NCBI RefSeq assembly: GCF_020251205.1
Contig: NZ_JAIWYX010000005.1
Coordinates: 1-64,000, forward strand
Length of the DNA: 64,000 nt
Direction: 5' to 3'
Origin: Arthrobacter sp. M4
Lineage (GTDB): Bacteria > Actinomycetota > Actinomycetes > Actinomycetales > Micrococcaceae
The notes under the pieces: model-generated
The model's database searches: none
Seen by the model: only the letters and a program-made list of their open reading frames with translations
Told to the model about the DNA's origin: nothing
Shown here: one piece after another, positions 53,004 through 63,488 of the stretch
Layout of the letters: every line of letters starts with the position of its first letter
Numbering within the stretch: position 1 is the first letter of the stretch
Translations under genes and position numbers: made by a program

Positions 53004-53741
53004 ATGGGTCTGCTGGATAAAGTAGAACGCGGCATTGAAAAAGCCGTGGGCGCTGTCTTCTCCACGGGGTCCCGGGCGCGTGTTGAGCCAGTGGAAATTG
53101 CCAGCCGGCTTCGAAGGGAACTGGACAACAAGTCCATCACCATTGCTGCCGGCCGCACGCTCGCCCCTAATATCTTCGACGTCCTGCTAAGTTCCGAAGA
53201 CTTCAGCCGTGCCCAGGAGTGGGGCACTCCGCTGGCCGAGGAACTCTGCGACGTTGTTATCCAGCACGTCAGGAGCCAGGGCTACACACTTCAAGGTCCC
53301 GTCCGGATCTCCTTCCTCAAGGAGGAAGCGAACCGCCCGGGCTCCTTTGAGATCGTCTCCAAGACTGAGAAATCCTCAGGCTCTGCCACTCCGCAGCGCC
53401 CGAATGTCCCCGCGGCCCCCACTCGCAATCCCGGCAAGCTCCAGCCCGTCCTGGACATCGCCGGGCAGCGTTACTCGCTGAACGCACCGTCTGTAGTTCT
53501 GGGCCGCTCGTCCGAAGCCGATATCCTCGTCGAGGACACCGGCGTTTCCCGAAAGCATCTTGAAATCCGCAACGAGAACGGGGCCACCTGGGCCGTTGAT
53601 CTCGGTTCAACCAACGGAAGCTACGTCAACGGCCACAAGGTCAACGGCAGCGTGGAACTTACTGACGGTTCCACGATTTCGATGGGGCGGACCAAAATCA
53701 TCTTCCGCCTCCTCCCCGTGACCAATGGCGGCCGCCCATGA
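53004..53741 (+). CDS. fhaA: FHA-domain protein FhaA
   Basis: Cytoplasmic phosphothreonine-reading adaptor of the cell-wall kinase cluster. The 245 residues hold an N-terminal DUF3662 domain (about 5-115) and a C-terminal FHA domain (150-235) with LGRSSEADILV, VSRKHLEIRN and LGSTNGSYVNG. In mycobacteria FhaA binds MviN/CwsA-type partners to control cell-wall precursor supply. AAAGGAG lies about 8 bases before the ATG. First gene of the coupled cluster. Confidence 0.95.
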   Translation: MGLLDKVERGIEKAVGAVFSTGSRARVEPVEIASRLRRELDNKSITIAAGRTLAPNIFDVLLSSEDFSRAQEWGTPLAEELCDVVIQHVRSQGYTLQGPVRISFLKEEANRPGSFEIVSKTEKSSGSATPQRPNVPAAPTRNPGKLQPVLDIAGQRYSLNAPSVVLGRSSEADILVEDTGVSRKHLEIRNENGATWAVDLGSTNGSYVNGHKVNGSVELTDGSTISMGRTKIIFRLLPVTNGGRP

Positions 53742-54220
53742 GTGAACTGACTATTACTGTCCTTCGTTTCGGTTTCCTGATCCTGCTATGGGTCCTTATC
53801 TTCAGCATCGTGTCGGCCATGCGCCGGGACCTGATGATCGGCCGCAAGGCTGCCACGGGTGCCCCCACCGCGCGCCAGGTGCGGAAGGATCCTTCGCTGG
53901 CCACACCACCGCCGCAGCCCGTCCGGCAACAAGCCCGCCAGTTGGTTGTAGTGGAAGGTCCGCTCAAGGGCACTTCCGTACCGCTGGCGTCCAGCCCCAT
54001 CCTGCTTGGCCGTGCCCAAGAGGCCACGCTGGTCCTGGAAGACGACTACGCTTCGGGCCGGCATGCCCGTTTGTTCCCGCAGGGTAGCCGCTGGTTCATC
54101 GAGGATCTGGGCTCCACTAATGGCACCTACCTGGCCGACCAGCAGCTCACTCGCGCCCTGCCGGTGGAGCTTGGCGTCCCCGTGAGGATCGGCAAGACGG
54201 TCATTGAATTGAGGCCGTAG
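53738..54220 (+). CDS. fhaB: FHA-domain protein FhaB (FipA)
   Basis: 160-residue membrane-anchored FHA protein: one helix at about 6-27, then a flexible linker and an FHA domain (about 82-150) with LGRAQEATLVL, ASGRHARLF and LGSTNGTYL. In mycobacteria FipA links PknA/PstP signalling to FtsQ/FtsZ. The start overlaps fhaA by ATGA. Confidence 0.94.
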   Translation: MSELTITVLRFGFLILLWVLIFSIVSAMRRDLMIGRKAATGAPTARQVRKDPSLATPPPQPVRQQARQLVVVEGPLKGTSVPLASSPILLGRAQEATLVLEDDYASGRHARLFPQGSRWFIEDLGSTNGTYLADQQLTRALPVELGVPVRIGKTVIELRP

Positions 54221-54223
54221 CCG

Positions 54224-56080
54224 ATGGCTGTTGCCCAGACCACCGAAGGCAATGCCGTGCCTGCCCAGCGCCCCTTGATCATGCGCTACGCGGCCCGTTC
54301 CGACGTCGGCAGGATCCGTTCCAAGAACGATGACTCCGCCTACGTCGGGCGTCACCTGGCCGTCGTCGCTGACGGCATGGGCGGACACGCGGGCGGTGAC
54401 ATTGCCTCCGCGTCGACGGTGCTGGACATGATCCACCTGGACCAGGACAACTACGACGGCGATGCCGAAACCGTCCTGGCCGATGAAATCCAAACGGCCA
54501 ACTCCCTGCTTTCCGAGCTGGTTCACATCAACCCCAAGCTTGCGGGCATGGGAACCACGGTCACGGCGCTCCTCCTCGCCGAGGGCAAGCTGCACTTCGC
54601 CCACATCGGCGATTCCCGCGCATACCGGCTCCGCGGCGGCGCAGGCGGCACGTTCGAGCAGATCAGCGTGGACCATACCTTTGTGCAACGCCTCATTGAC
54701 GAGGGCCGGTTGCTTCCGGAAGAAGCTGAGTCCCACCCGCATAAGAACGTCCTCATGCGCGTCCTGGGAGACGTCGATGCCAGTCCGGAGCTGGACCTTG
54801 CAACGCTGGATGTAGAACCCGGCGAACGCTGGCTCCTATGCTCTGACGGCCTGAACTACGTTCCGGGCAACGTCGTGGAGAAGGTGGTCCGCGAGACTCT
54901 AAGCCTCAGGCAATGCGCCAACAAGCTGGTCGAACTGACCCTCGCCGCCGGCGCACCGGACAACGTCACCGTGGTGGTTCTGGAAATCAACCAGGAGACC
55001 CACGACGACGTCAGTACGGACGCCGTCGACGTCGTGGCCCTTCCGGCGGCGGCGGACAAAATAACAGGCACCAAATCTGCCGATGAAGAGCCCGACGGCG
55101 GGACGGCAGCTAAGGCTCCAGCCGCAGCAAAGGCGGCCGCTGTAGAAAGTCCGGCTGCGGCGGCAGCAGCCAGCGGTAAAGCCGATGCCTCCGCTCAGCC
55201 CAAGGCCAAGCCGACTGCCGGCGCTGGCAGCGATTCAAAAGCAGTCCCCAGTGCCGCAGGTGGAACGCCATCCAGCAAGACTGCCGCACTGGCGTCAGAG
55301 GCTGCCGCCTCTTCCAGTCCCGCAACGGACGATCTCAAGGAACCAGACACCACCACAGATCCGCATCTTGGGGAACACCTGTCCGCCGAGGTCCTCCGCG
55401 AAGAACTGGCAAGCCGTCCGCACGAGTTAGTGGGCGCAGCCGCCGAAGCCGCGGAAACCGGCTCGATTCCCACAGTCGCCGGGCGAAGCGTCGCCCGCCG
55501 CGCGGCCACGGTCCTCACGCACAAGGCGGAGCAGGACCGCCTGGCAGCCCTCGAGGCCGAGGAAGGTACCCATCCGCGCCGCCGCCGCTGGATCACGGTG
55601 ACCTTCGCCGCCGTCCTGGCGCTGTTCGTGGTGGCGGGCCTTTGGCTTGGGTACGCCTGGACCCAAACCCGTTACTACATCGGCGAATATGACCGGCGTG
55701 TAGCAATCTACAACGGCATCTCGCAGCGATTGGGACCCATTCAGCTCTCCACGCTGGAAACCGTGACCGAAATCCGCATGGACTCGCTGCCCGAGTTCAC
55801 GCAGCAGCGCGTACGGCAGACCGTACCAGCCAGCGACCTCTACGACGCCCAAGCCATCGTCCGGAACCTGAAGGAAACGGGCAGCACCACGCCCGGAGAG
55901 TGCGCCAAGCCGAGCGCCAGCGCTTCCCCAACCGCCAGCACCGCCCCAACCGCCAGCCCGGGCTCGACGGCGCCGTCATCACCGGGTGCCCCGTCGTCAG
56001 CTGCGGCGGCCAGTCCGCAGCCCACCGGCCAAGGCAGCGCCGCGCCCAAAACCAGCCCGACGTGTGAGGTGGCGAAATGA
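54224..56080 (+). CDS. pstP: PP2C-family Ser/Thr phosphatase PstP
   Basis: Removes phosphate from PknA/PknB and their substrates. The 618-residue protein has a PP2C domain (about 18-255): VADGMGGHAGGD with metal-binding Asp49, THIGDSRAYR, and GAPDNVTVV near the end. A long Ala/Ser/Pro-rich stretch (about 280-370) precedes the single membrane helix (about 456-480), longer than in mycobacterial PstP. A short Ser/Pro/Ala-rich outer tail follows. Starts 3 bases after fhaB and ends overlapping rodA by ATGA. Confidence 0.94.
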   Translation: MAVAQTTEGNAVPAQRPLIMRYAARSDVGRIRSKNDDSAYVGRHLAVVADGMGGHAGGDIASASTVLDMIHLDQDNYDGDAETVLADEIQTANSLLSELVHINPKLAGMGTTVTALLLAEGKLHFAHIGDSRAYRLRGGAGGTFEQISVDHTFVQRLIDEGRLLPEEAESHPHKNVLMRVLGDVDASPELDLATLDVEPGERWLLCSDGLNYVPGNVVEKVVRETLSLRQCANKLVELTLAAGAPDNVTVVVLEINQETHDDVSTDAVDVVALPAAADKITGTKSADEEPDGGTAAKAPAAAKAAAVESPAAAAAASGKADASAQPKAKPTAGAGSDSKAVPSAAGGTPSSKTAALASEAAASSSPATDDLKEPDTTTDPHLGEHLSAEVLREELASRPHELVGAAAEAAETGSIPTVAGRSVARRAATVLTHKAEQDRLAALEAEEGTHPRRRRWITVTFAAVLALFVVAGLWLGYAWTQTRYYIGEYDRRVAIYNGISQRLGPIQLSTLETVTEIRMDSLPEFTQQRVRQTVPASDLYDAQAIVRNLKETGSTTPGECAKPSASASPTASTAPTASPGSTAPSSPGAPSSAAAASPQPTGQGSAAPKTSPTCEVAK

Positions 56081-57492
56081 CACCTATTGATGCCGCCCCA
56101 AAGCCACGCCGGAACGTTGAATTGGTCTTGCTCCTGCTTGCCCTTGGCGTGGGCATCGGCGCCAGTGCCCTGACAGGACTGAATACTGACAAGTCCTTCG
56201 ACAATGACTTCTGGTTCCAATCGAGCCTGCTGGCCGTCGCTGCCCTTGCCTTCCATGTGGTCCTGAGGATCCGCGCGAAGTATGCCGATCCGGTGATTCT
56301 TCCCATTGTCGTGGCCCTGAACGGTCTTGGCCTAGCAATGATCCACCGGCTTGATCCGCCTGGCGCGGATGCCGGCAACAACCAGCTCCGCTGGACCGTG
56401 GTCGCCATGGCCGTCTCCTTGGCGGTGATTTGGGCCTTGAAGGACCACAGGATTCTGCGGCGCTTCACCTACATTTCGCTGGCTGTCAGCGCCTTGCTGC
56501 TCATCCTGCCCCTTGTTCCAGGCATCTCCGCTGGTGAGATCCTGGGTGCGAGCGTCTGGATCAAGCTTGGGCCCATGACGTTCCAGCCCGGTGAAATCGC
56601 CAAAATCACCCTGGCCATATTCTTTGCCGGTTATCTTTCCTCCAACCGCGACCTCATCCTGTTGGCTGGCCGGAAGATCGGCCCAATGCAGTTCCCGCGG
56701 TTCAAGGACATGGGCCCCATGATCACTGCGTGGCTGGTCAGCATCGGCGTCCTGGTCTTCCAGCGGGACCTCGGCACCTCGCTCCTGTTCTTCGGCCTGT
56801 TCATCGTGATGATCTACGTCGCTACCAGCCGCATCAGCTGGGTGGTGATTGGCCTCGCCCTGATCCTGGGCGGTGGTTTCGCGGCGTCGCGGATCTTCTC
56901 CCACGTCGCCTTCCGCATCGACAGCTGGATCAACGCCTTTACTCCGGAAGTGTTCGGCCGTTCGCCAGGCGGCAGTGGCCAGATTGTCCAGGGCCTGTTT
57001 GGAATGGCCGACGGCGGGCTGGTCGGCACTGGCCTGGGGGAGGGCCGTCCGGACCTGGTTCCGTTCGCGAACAGCGACATGATCATTGCGTCGTTTGGCG
57101 AGGAGCTGGGCCTGATGGGCCTGTTCGCCATTGTCCTTCTGTACCTGATGCTCGTCACGCGTGGCTTCCGGGCCGCCCTGGGCACCAGGGACGCCTTTGG
57201 CAAACTCCTTGCCTGCGGGCTGTCTTTCGCAGTGGCCCTCCAGTGCTTCGTGGTGATCGGCGGCGTAACGCGCCTCATCCCGTTGACCGGTCTAACCACA
57301 CCGTTCTTGGCGGCTGGTGGTTCGTCGCTGCTGGCCAACTGGATCATCGTTGGATTGCTCCTGATGATTTCGCACACAGCCCGCGGACCGGTGGACACCA
57401 CACCCATGACCGAGGCGTCTCCGGCACCCGGAGCCAGCTCCATTCCCCGTAGGCCCTCCCACAGTCCCACAGAGGCGGTGAAGCAACAGTGA
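56077..57492 (+). CDS. rodA: SEDS peptidoglycan polymerase RodA (FtsW/RodA/SpoVE family)
   Basis: Polymerises glycan strands from lipid II in partnership with a class B PBP. 471 residues and about 12 membrane helices. QRDLGTSLLFFGLFIV and the loop SGQIVQGLFGMADGGLVGTG carry family residues, with SLLANWIIVGLL near the end. Encoded directly before pbpA, the usual SEDS-bPBP pair. The start overlaps pstP by ATGA, the stop overlaps pbpA by GTGA. Confidence 0.94.
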   Translation: MTPIDAAPKPRRNVELVLLLLALGVGIGASALTGLNTDKSFDNDFWFQSSLLAVAALAFHVVLRIRAKYADPVILPIVVALNGLGLAMIHRLDPPGADAGNNQLRWTVVAMAVSLAVIWALKDHRILRRFTYISLAVSALLLILPLVPGISAGEILGASVWIKLGPMTFQPGEIAKITLAIFFAGYLSSNRDLILLAGRKIGPMQFPRFKDMGPMITAWLVSIGVLVFQRDLGTSLLFFGLFIVMIYVATSRISWVVIGLALILGGGFAASRIFSHVAFRIDSWINAFTPEVFGRSPGGSGQIVQGLFGMADGGLVGTGLGEGRPDLVPFANSDMIIASFGEELGLMGLFAIVLLYLMLVTRGFRAALGTRDAFGKLLACGLSFAVALQCFVVIGGVTRLIPLTGLTTPFLAAGGSSLLANWIIVGLLLMISHTARGPVDTTPMTEASPAPGASSIPRRPSHSPTEAVKQQ

Positions 57493-58946
57493 ACCAGGCC
57501 ATTCGAAGCTCTTGGCTTGCCGCCGTTGCCATGTTCGCCCTCATTTTTGGTGCCATCAGCTACATCCAGGTGATCGGTGCGGACGACCTCAACGGCAACC
57601 CGTGGAACCAGCGCGCCATCCTGCAGAACTACTGCAACAACCGTGGAGCGATCATTGTTGCCGGTACTCCGATTGCGGAATCTGTGACGGGTTCGGAGAC
57701 CTGCAAGTTCCAGCGCAAGTACACCCAGCCCGAGCTCTACGCCGGCCTCACCGGGTTCTTCTCCAAGAACTACGGCTCCACCGGACTTGAGTGGGCGCTC
57801 CGGGACGAACTCGCTGGCAATTCGGACCAGCTGTTCCTGGATAGGATCGGGCAAATGTTCCTCGGCAGCCAGCCCAAGGGCGCTTCCGTGGAGCTGACCA
57901 TCGATCCAGCCATCCAGAAGCTCGCGTATGACCTAATCCCCGAAGGTCAGCGCGGCCACATCGTTGTCACGAATCCGAAGACCGGCGCCATCCTGGCAAT
58001 GGTGTCCAAGCCTTCCTACGATCCAAACCTCATAGCGACGCATGACGCAAACGCGGAAAAGACCAACTACGACGCCCTCAACAAGATCCCGGGTATCAAC
58101 CTGAACCAGTCGGTCAGCGGACCCACGGGCGCCCTGCTGGCGCCGGGATCGACATTCAAGCTCATTGACACCGCCGCTGCCTTGAGCTCAGGCAAGTACA
58201 ACAAGGACAGCCAGTTGCCTAACCCCAGCAGCCTCCCGCTGCCGGGTTCCTCGGCGAGCCTGCCCAACTACGCTGGCGGCAACTGCAACGTCAGGAACAC
58301 GGCCGACTTTGCGTTTGCCCTCGAACAATCCTGCAACACGCCGTTCGCCAGCATCGCCCTGGACCTTGGCGCGGACGCCATCGCCGCGCAGGCCACCAAG
58401 TTCGGCTTCAACGAGGAGCTGGGCAACCAGCTGAAGCTTCCTTACGCCAAGAGTGTCTTCCCGGACAACCTGGACCGCGCGTCCCTGGCCCAGTCCGCCG
58501 TCGGACAGCGGGACGTTCGCGCCACACCGCTGGAAGTCGCCTTGATGACTTCTGCGATCGCCAATGGCGGTGTGCAAATGAAACCCAACCTGATCAAGAC
58601 GGTCCGTGCGCCGGACCTGCGCGTCATCAACGAGCCTAAGCCCGAGGTCCTTCGGACCTCCACGACGCCGGAAATCTCCCGCCAGATCACCGAGTGGATG
58701 ACCGGCGTCGTTTCCAAAGGCATTGGTGCCGGCGCGGCCGTTCCGGGCATCCAGGTTGCCGGCAAGACAGGAACCGCCGAACTCGGCGACACGGGCCTGA
58801 ACAACTCATGGTTCACCGGGTTCGCCCCGGCCAACGACCCGCAAGTGGCCGTAACCATCGTCATGCAGGGCGTCGATGTGTCCACTGGCGCAAAGCTAAC
58901 CAGTCCAAACGCGAAGAAGATTTTTGAGGCGGTGTTGAATAAGTGA
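57489..58946 (+). CDS. pbpA: Class B penicillin-binding protein PbpA
   Basis: Transpeptidase that crosslinks peptidoglycan, working with RodA and the kinases. 485 residues: membrane anchor at about 8-28, a linker domain, and the transpeptidase domain with the Ser nucleophile in GSTFK (221-224), the SxN motif in EQSCNTP, and KTGTAE (426-431). Starts with GTG overlapping the rodA stop; the pknA start likewise overlaps its end. Confidence 0.95.
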   Translation: MNQAIRSSWLAAVAMFALIFGAISYIQVIGADDLNGNPWNQRAILQNYCNNRGAIIVAGTPIAESVTGSETCKFQRKYTQPELYAGLTGFFSKNYGSTGLEWALRDELAGNSDQLFLDRIGQMFLGSQPKGASVELTIDPAIQKLAYDLIPEGQRGHIVVTNPKTGAILAMVSKPSYDPNLIATHDANAEKTNYDALNKIPGINLNQSVSGPTGALLAPGSTFKLIDTAAALSSGKYNKDSQLPNPSSLPLPGSSASLPNYAGGNCNVRNTADFAFALEQSCNTPFASIALDLGADAIAAQATKFGFNEELGNQLKLPYAKSVFPDNLDRASLAQSAVGQRDVRATPLEVALMTSAIANGGVQMKPNLIKTVRAPDLRVINEPKPEVLRTSTTPEISRQITEWMTGVVSKGIGAGAAVPGIQVAGKTGTAELGDTGLNNSWFTGFAPANDPQVAVTIVMQGVDVSTGAKLTSPNAKKIFEAVLNK

Positions 58947-60760
58947 GGCCTACGTCAGGAATCACACTCGGCGGCAGGTTCCAACTCACCAGCCGCATTG
59001 CCATTGGCGGCATGGGAGAAGTGTGGAAGGCCAAGGACCAGATCTTGGGCCGCGCTGTCGCCATCAAGGTCCTCAAAGAGGAGTACACGGGCGACCCCGG
59101 CTTCCTCCAGCGTTTCCGTGCCGAGGCGCGCCACACGGCCCTGCTGAACCACTCGGGCATCGCCAACGTGTTCGACTACGGCGAGGAGGAGGGTTCCGCC
59201 TACCTCGTGATGGAGCTTGTTCCCGGCCAGCCGCTGAGCAGCATCATCGAGCGCGAGCAGGTACTCTCGCCGGACCGGACCATGTCCATCATTGCGCAGA
59301 CCGCGCGTGCCCTTGCCATAGCGCACGCCCAGGGCCTGGTGCACCGGGACGTAAAGCCCGGCAACCTACTCATCACACCGGACAACCGGGTGAAGGTAAC
59401 CGACTTCGGCATCGCACGCCTTGCGGACCAGGTTCCTTTGACCCAGACCGGCCAGGTCATGGGTACCGCGCAATATCTTGCCCCGGAGCAAGCCACGGGC
59501 CAGACGGCCACCGGCTCCTCTGACATCTACTCGCTGGGCGTTATCGGCTACGAATGCCTCACGGGGCATCGGCCGTTTTCCGGTGAGTCGCAGATCGCCA
59601 TCGCGTTGGCCCAGGTCAACGACGCGCCGCCACCGCTACCGGACACCCTGCCCACGCCTGTGCGCGCCCTTCTGATGTCCATGCTTGCGAAGGACCCCAA
59701 GAACCGCCCGGCAAACGCCATCAAGCTCGCTGAAGCGGCGGAGGCCATCCGCAACGGTGACGTTGAGGCCGCCCACGCCGCGGTTCCCGGCATGTTGCTG
59801 TACGAATCCGCCACGGGTCCCATCACCGCTCCGGTTAACGTCCCGACGGCACCCACCGGCGTCGTCAGCTCACCCTACGGCCGTGAACGTCCGACGGCGA
59901 CTTCCGCGCTTCCCGTGGTCGGCGCGGCGGCCGCCGGTGCGGCCGCTGCCGCCGCCACGGCGGGCGCCGGCTCCGGCACGGGACAGGGGAACACCCTGCA
60001 CCGGGCCAACGCACTGGCAGCGGAACGTGGTTGGGAACCCGGCAATGACGAGGATGAAGACACCTACGAGGAGCAGCAGGAACCACCACGGCGCAAGCGC
60101 AGCCCGTGGACCTGGCCGCTTGTCGCCCTGATCCTGCTGGTTCTGTTCGCGCTGGTAGGCTTCCTGCTGTCGCAGTCCGGGCTGTTCGCTTCTAACCAGA
60201 ACCCCGGAACCACCTCCTCAACCAGCGCCAAGCCAAGCGCCAGCCCGACCACCAGGTCCGCGAGCCCCACACCCACGCAGACGTCCGCGAGCCCCACGCC
60301 CACTCAGACCACTGAGGCTCCGGTCAACGTCATCCCGGACGCCTACCTTGGCCAGCAGTACAGCAAGGTGCGCAGCGACCTGATTGCCTTGGGGCTTCAG
60401 GTCAACGGAGTGGAGGTCTTCAACCCAGATCCGGTTGGCACGGTCACACAGATCAACCCTTCAGGCCCGGTTCCGCGGGGTACCGTCATCACGGTGCAGT
60501 ACTCCAAGGGTCCGGAGATGGTGACCGTTCCCACCATCGGCCCGGGCGCCACCGAGGCACAGGTCCGCTCGATCATTGAGGGTGCCGGACTCCGTTGGCA
60601 GAAGGGTGACCCGGTTGACGGTTCATTGGGTCAGGCGCCCAACACGTTCGTCAGTTCGGATCCCGCATCAGGCAGCAAAGTCGAAGCAGGATCGGTGGTT
60701 GTTTACCACTTGTCCAAGTCCATCGTGCCTACTGCAACCAATACCGCCACACCCAAATAA
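58943..60760 (+). CDS. pknA: Ser/Thr kinase in the PknA position, with PASTA repeats
   Basis: Receptor kinase of 605 residues. The kinase domain (8-280) has GGMGEVW, Lys42, HRD at 134-136 and Asp154 of DFG. A linker with an Ala-rich run (about 320-350) and an acidic stretch leads to the membrane helix (about 391-411), then a Ser/Thr/Pro linker and two PASTA domains (about 461-525 and 526-592). Mycobacterial PknA, at the same place in the cluster, has no PASTA domain. Start is GTG, overlapping pbpA as GTGA. Likely controls cell-wall growth and division together with PknB. Confidence 0.85.
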   Translation: MRPTSGITLGGRFQLTSRIAIGGMGEVWKAKDQILGRAVAIKVLKEEYTGDPGFLQRFRAEARHTALLNHSGIANVFDYGEEEGSAYLVMELVPGQPLSSIIEREQVLSPDRTMSIIAQTARALAIAHAQGLVHRDVKPGNLLITPDNRVKVTDFGIARLADQVPLTQTGQVMGTAQYLAPEQATGQTATGSSDIYSLGVIGYECLTGHRPFSGESQIAIALAQVNDAPPPLPDTLPTPVRALLMSMLAKDPKNRPANAIKLAEAAEAIRNGDVEAAHAAVPGMLLYESATGPITAPVNVPTAPTGVVSSPYGRERPTATSALPVVGAAAAGAAAAAATAGAGSGTGQGNTLHRANALAAERGWEPGNDEDEDTYEEQQEPPRRKRSPWTWPLVALILLVLFALVGFLLSQSGLFASNQNPGTTSSTSAKPSASPTTRSASPTPTQTSASPTPTQTTEAPVNVIPDAYLGQQYSKVRSDLIALGLQVNGVEVFNPDPVGTVTQINPSGPVPRGTVITVQYSKGPEMVTVPTIGPGATEAQVRSIIEGAGLRWQKGDPVDGSLGQAPNTFVSSDPASGSKVEAGSVVVYHLSKSIVPTATNTATPK

Positions 60761-60781
60761 ACTGACCCGCCAGCCTTACAA

Positions 60782-60809
60782 CGGCTGTCCGGCCCAGCCC
60801 GGACAGCCG
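60782..60809 (+). other. 11-bp hairpin between the two kinase genes
   Basis: CGGCTGTCCGG (60782-60792) and CCGGACAGCCG (60799-60809) are perfect complements around a CCCAGC loop. No T-run follows, so it is not a normal terminator; an mRNA stability or processing element inside the 131-base gap is possible. Confidence 0.55.
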
Positions 60810-60891
60810 CGGGGAATCCCAGCGATTCCACCGAACCAAAGCAGCGCTCCAGCGCAGGCCGCCAAGCACCAGTAGAGAGGACAGCTCAGCA

Positions 60892-62778
60892 ATGAATACC
60901 CAGCGTGTCCTCAACGGACGGTATGAACTCGGCGAACTGATTGGCCGCGGCGGAATGGCAGATGTTTTCCGCGGCACTGATACGGTACTTGGCCGCACGG
61001 TAGCCGTGAAGCTCCTGCGTGCCGACCTGGCCCGGGATCCACAGTTCCTGGCCCGATTCAAGCGCGAGGCCCAGGCGGTCGCCGCACTGAACCACCCGGC
61101 GATTGTGGCCGTGTACGACACCGGGGAATGCCCCGCCACGGGCCCTGGTGAGAATGTCCGGGTTCCCTACATCGTCATGGAGTTCGTCTCCGGCCGGACG
61201 CTTCGTGAGCTGATTCGAAATCGCGAACTCAGCATCGAACAGTCTGTGGATTTCGCCCTCGGGGTGCTTGCTGCGCTGGAATACAGCCACAAGGCCGGCA
61301 TTGTGCACCGTGACATCAAACCCGCCAACGTGATGGTCACTGGTGGTGGGGAGGACGTCAAGGTCATGGACTTTGGCATCGCCCGTGCCATGGCTGATTC
61401 TGCAGCGACCATGACCCAGACCCAAGCCGTTGTAGGCACAGCCCAATACCTTTCGCCAGAACAGGCTCTGGGCGAAACCGTTGACGCGCGCAGCGATCTG
61501 TACTCAGCAGCGTGCCTGCTGTATGAAATGCTGACGGGCCGGCCTCCATTCATTGGTGACAGTCCGGTATCCGTGGCATACCAGCACGTCCGCGAGGCCC
61601 CAGAGCCGCCCAGCAGCCTCAACCCGCAAGTTTCCGAGGCATTGGACAGCGTTGTGGCCAAGGGACTGCAGAAGAAACGGGCCGACCGCTTCCAGGATGC
61701 CGCAGCGTTCCGCCGTGCCCTACGGGCGGCGATCAACGGCGTCGCGGTTCCAGCCCTTCCGGCCACCGAGGTACCCACTGACCCGAACGACATGGTTCCG
61801 TCCCCGCAGGAGGCAACCGCGGCACTGAGCGTCACCGGCGGCGGCTACGCGGACGACGCCCGCACTGTGGGTATACCTGCGACGCAGCTAGACGACGCCG
61901 TCCTGTCACTGTACGAGGCCCCTGACGAGGACAACCTGCCGCTGGAACTGCCGCAGGAACGTACGCGGACTCGCCGCCAAAGGTCGCGCCGCAGGCTTTG
62001 GGCCGCCACTCTGGTGATTTTCACGCTGCTCATCCTCGCCGGAGCCGGGTTCTGGCTCTACAACACCGTGAACCAGAAACCGCCGCCACCAGCCAAGATC
62101 GCTGTCCCCTCCGTGCAGGACTTAAGCGAGTCGGCGGCCCTGCAAAAGCTCTATGAACAGAACCTAAAGCCGCAGATTAAGCGGCTGCCGCACGACACCA
62201 TCGCCAAGGGAATTGCGATCGGCACACAGCCGCCTGCCGGATCATCCGTGGATCCGGGGTCGGACGTCACGCTGAATGTCTCCGATGGTCCAAGCGCTGT
62301 GACAATCCCGGCGGACTTGCCGGGCCGGACAGAGGCAGCCGTTCGCGACGTCCTGAGGCAAAAGGGCCTGGTCGGTGCACCCACCACAACGTTGGCGAAC
62401 AGCGCCACTGTGCCCGCCAACATGGTCATCACAACAAACCCTGCCCCGGGCTCAACCGTGGCTGTTGGCTCCACTGTGGAGATCATCGTTTCCACGGGCA
62501 AGGTCCTGGTCCCGCAGCTGGCAGGGCTCACTGTGGCTGAGGCGGAAGCCTTGTTGAAATCGAACGGCTTGGGCATTGCCGTGAAGGAAGCCGAAAACAG
62601 CCAAGTGGAGCCTGGCAAGGTCACAGGGCAGAGCGACCCCGTCAACAGTGCGGTGGAGCAGGGCAAAACCATCACGGTGACCGTGGCGAAGGCGCCGGCA
62701 CCAAGTCCGACGCCCACACCCACGCCAACGCCGAGCAAGAGCAAGGCCCAAGGAACCCCGCCGGAGCTCCTCGGCTAG
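60892..62778 (+). CDS. pknB: Ser/Thr protein kinase PknB
   Basis: Receptor kinase of 628 residues that senses muropeptides or lipid II and phosphorylates cell-wall and division proteins. Kinase domain (8-280): GRGGMADVF, Lys40, HRDIKPANVM, DFGIARA. A membrane helix at about 371-392 is followed by three PASTA domains (about 400-600), then a Pro/Thr-rich tail (PTPTPTPTPSKSKAQ). Mycobacterial PknB has four PASTA domains, so this one is shorter. AGAGGA before the ATG is somewhat far (about 12 bases). Convergent with trpG. Confidence 0.95.
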   Translation: MNTQRVLNGRYELGELIGRGGMADVFRGTDTVLGRTVAVKLLRADLARDPQFLARFKREAQAVAALNHPAIVAVYDTGECPATGPGENVRVPYIVMEFVSGRTLRELIRNRELSIEQSVDFALGVLAALEYSHKAGIVHRDIKPANVMVTGGGEDVKVMDFGIARAMADSAATMTQTQAVVGTAQYLSPEQALGETVDARSDLYSAACLLYEMLTGRPPFIGDSPVSVAYQHVREAPEPPSSLNPQVSEALDSVVAKGLQKKRADRFQDAAAFRRALRAAINGVAVPALPATEVPTDPNDMVPSPQEATAALSVTGGGYADDARTVGIPATQLDDAVLSLYEAPDEDNLPLELPQERTRTRRQRSRRRLWAATLVIFTLLILAGAGFWLYNTVNQKPPPPAKIAVPSVQDLSESAALQKLYEQNLKPQIKRLPHDTIAKGIAIGTQPPAGSSVDPGSDVTLNVSDGPSAVTIPADLPGRTEAAVRDVLRQKGLVGAPTTTLANSATVPANMVITTNPAPGSTVAVGSTVEIIVSTGKVLVPQLAGLTVAEAEALLKSNGLGIAVKEAENSQVEPGKVTGQSDPVNSAVEQGKTITVTVAKAPAPSPTPTPTPTPSKSKAQGTPPELLG

Positions 62779-62839
62779 GCAAACTCCGGAAGGCTGGCAC
62801 TCCGCGGAAAGCCCAAGGAAAGCTGGGCGCCGGGAAACG

Positions 62840-63481
62840 CTAGCGCTGGATCAGGGGGCTCAGCTTCGAAGCCCGTTCGGCGGCACCTGCCATACCCACG
62901 GACTCCAACCAGTTGCCGAGCATCTGGTAGCCGCCCTCAGTGAGCACGGATTCCGGGTGGAACTGCACGCCACACAGCGGAGCGGTCCGGTGCTTGAGCC
63001 CCATGATCACGCCATTGGCAGTCTCGGCTGTGATTTCCAGGACGTCGGGGATGGTCTCCCGCACGGCAGCCAGTGAGTGGTAACGGGTGGCGGTGACGGG
63101 AGACGGCAGCCCGGCGAAGACGTTGTCACCCTGATGCTCAACCTTGGACGTCTTCCCGTGCATCAACTCCGGGGCGTGCGTTACCGTGCCGCCGTAGGCC
63201 TCAGCCAGGGCTTGGTGGCCAAGGCAGACACCAAACATGGGCTTGTTGTTATCTCCGCACCACTTGATCAGCTCAATGCACACGCCTGCTTCGGCCGGAG
63301 TGCCGGGACCGGGGGAGATCAGCACGCCGTCGCGGGCTTCGGCCAATTCAATGGCTTCGGACAGAGTTACGTCATCGTTGCGCACCACGGTGGTTTCCGC
63401 ACCGAGCTCCTGAAGGTAGCCCACCAGGGTGTAAACGAAGCTGTCGTAGTTGTCGACGACCAGGATTTTTGTAGTGCTCAT
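62840..63481 (-). CDS. trpG: Anthranilate/aminodeoxychorismate synthase glutamine amidotransferase
   Basis: Glutaminase subunit that feeds ammonia to anthranilate synthase or aminodeoxychorismate synthase. 213 residues: VVDNYDSFVYTLVGYLQ, ISPGPGTP, FGVCLGHQA with the nucleophilic Cys, and VQFHPESV with the His/Glu pair. Actinobacteria place this trpG/pabA gene beside pknB. Start at 63481 lies 7 bases after the upstream small gene's stop; the frame is open to 63580 without family similarity. Confidence 0.93.
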   Translation of the reverse strand: MSTTKILVVDNYDSFVYTLVGYLQELGAETTVVRNDDVTLSEAIELAEARDGVLISPGPGTPAEAGVCIELIKWCGDNNKPMFGVCLGHQALAEAYGGTVTHAPELMHGKTSKVEHQGDNVFAGLPSPVTATRYHSLAAVRETIPDVLEITAETANGVIMGLKHRTAPLCGVQFHPESVLTEGGYQMLGNWLESVGMAGAAERASKLSPLIQR

Positions 63482-63488
63482 GGCGGGC

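Noticed and set aside
52811..53227. Minus-strand open frame of 138 codons before and within fhaA
   Set aside because: Antisense to the conserved DUF3662 domain; Ser/Arg-rich and without a ribosome site.
56814..57854. Minus-strand open frame of 346 codons opposite rodA and pbpA
   Set aside because: Antisense to conserved cell-wall genes, with low-complexity composition.
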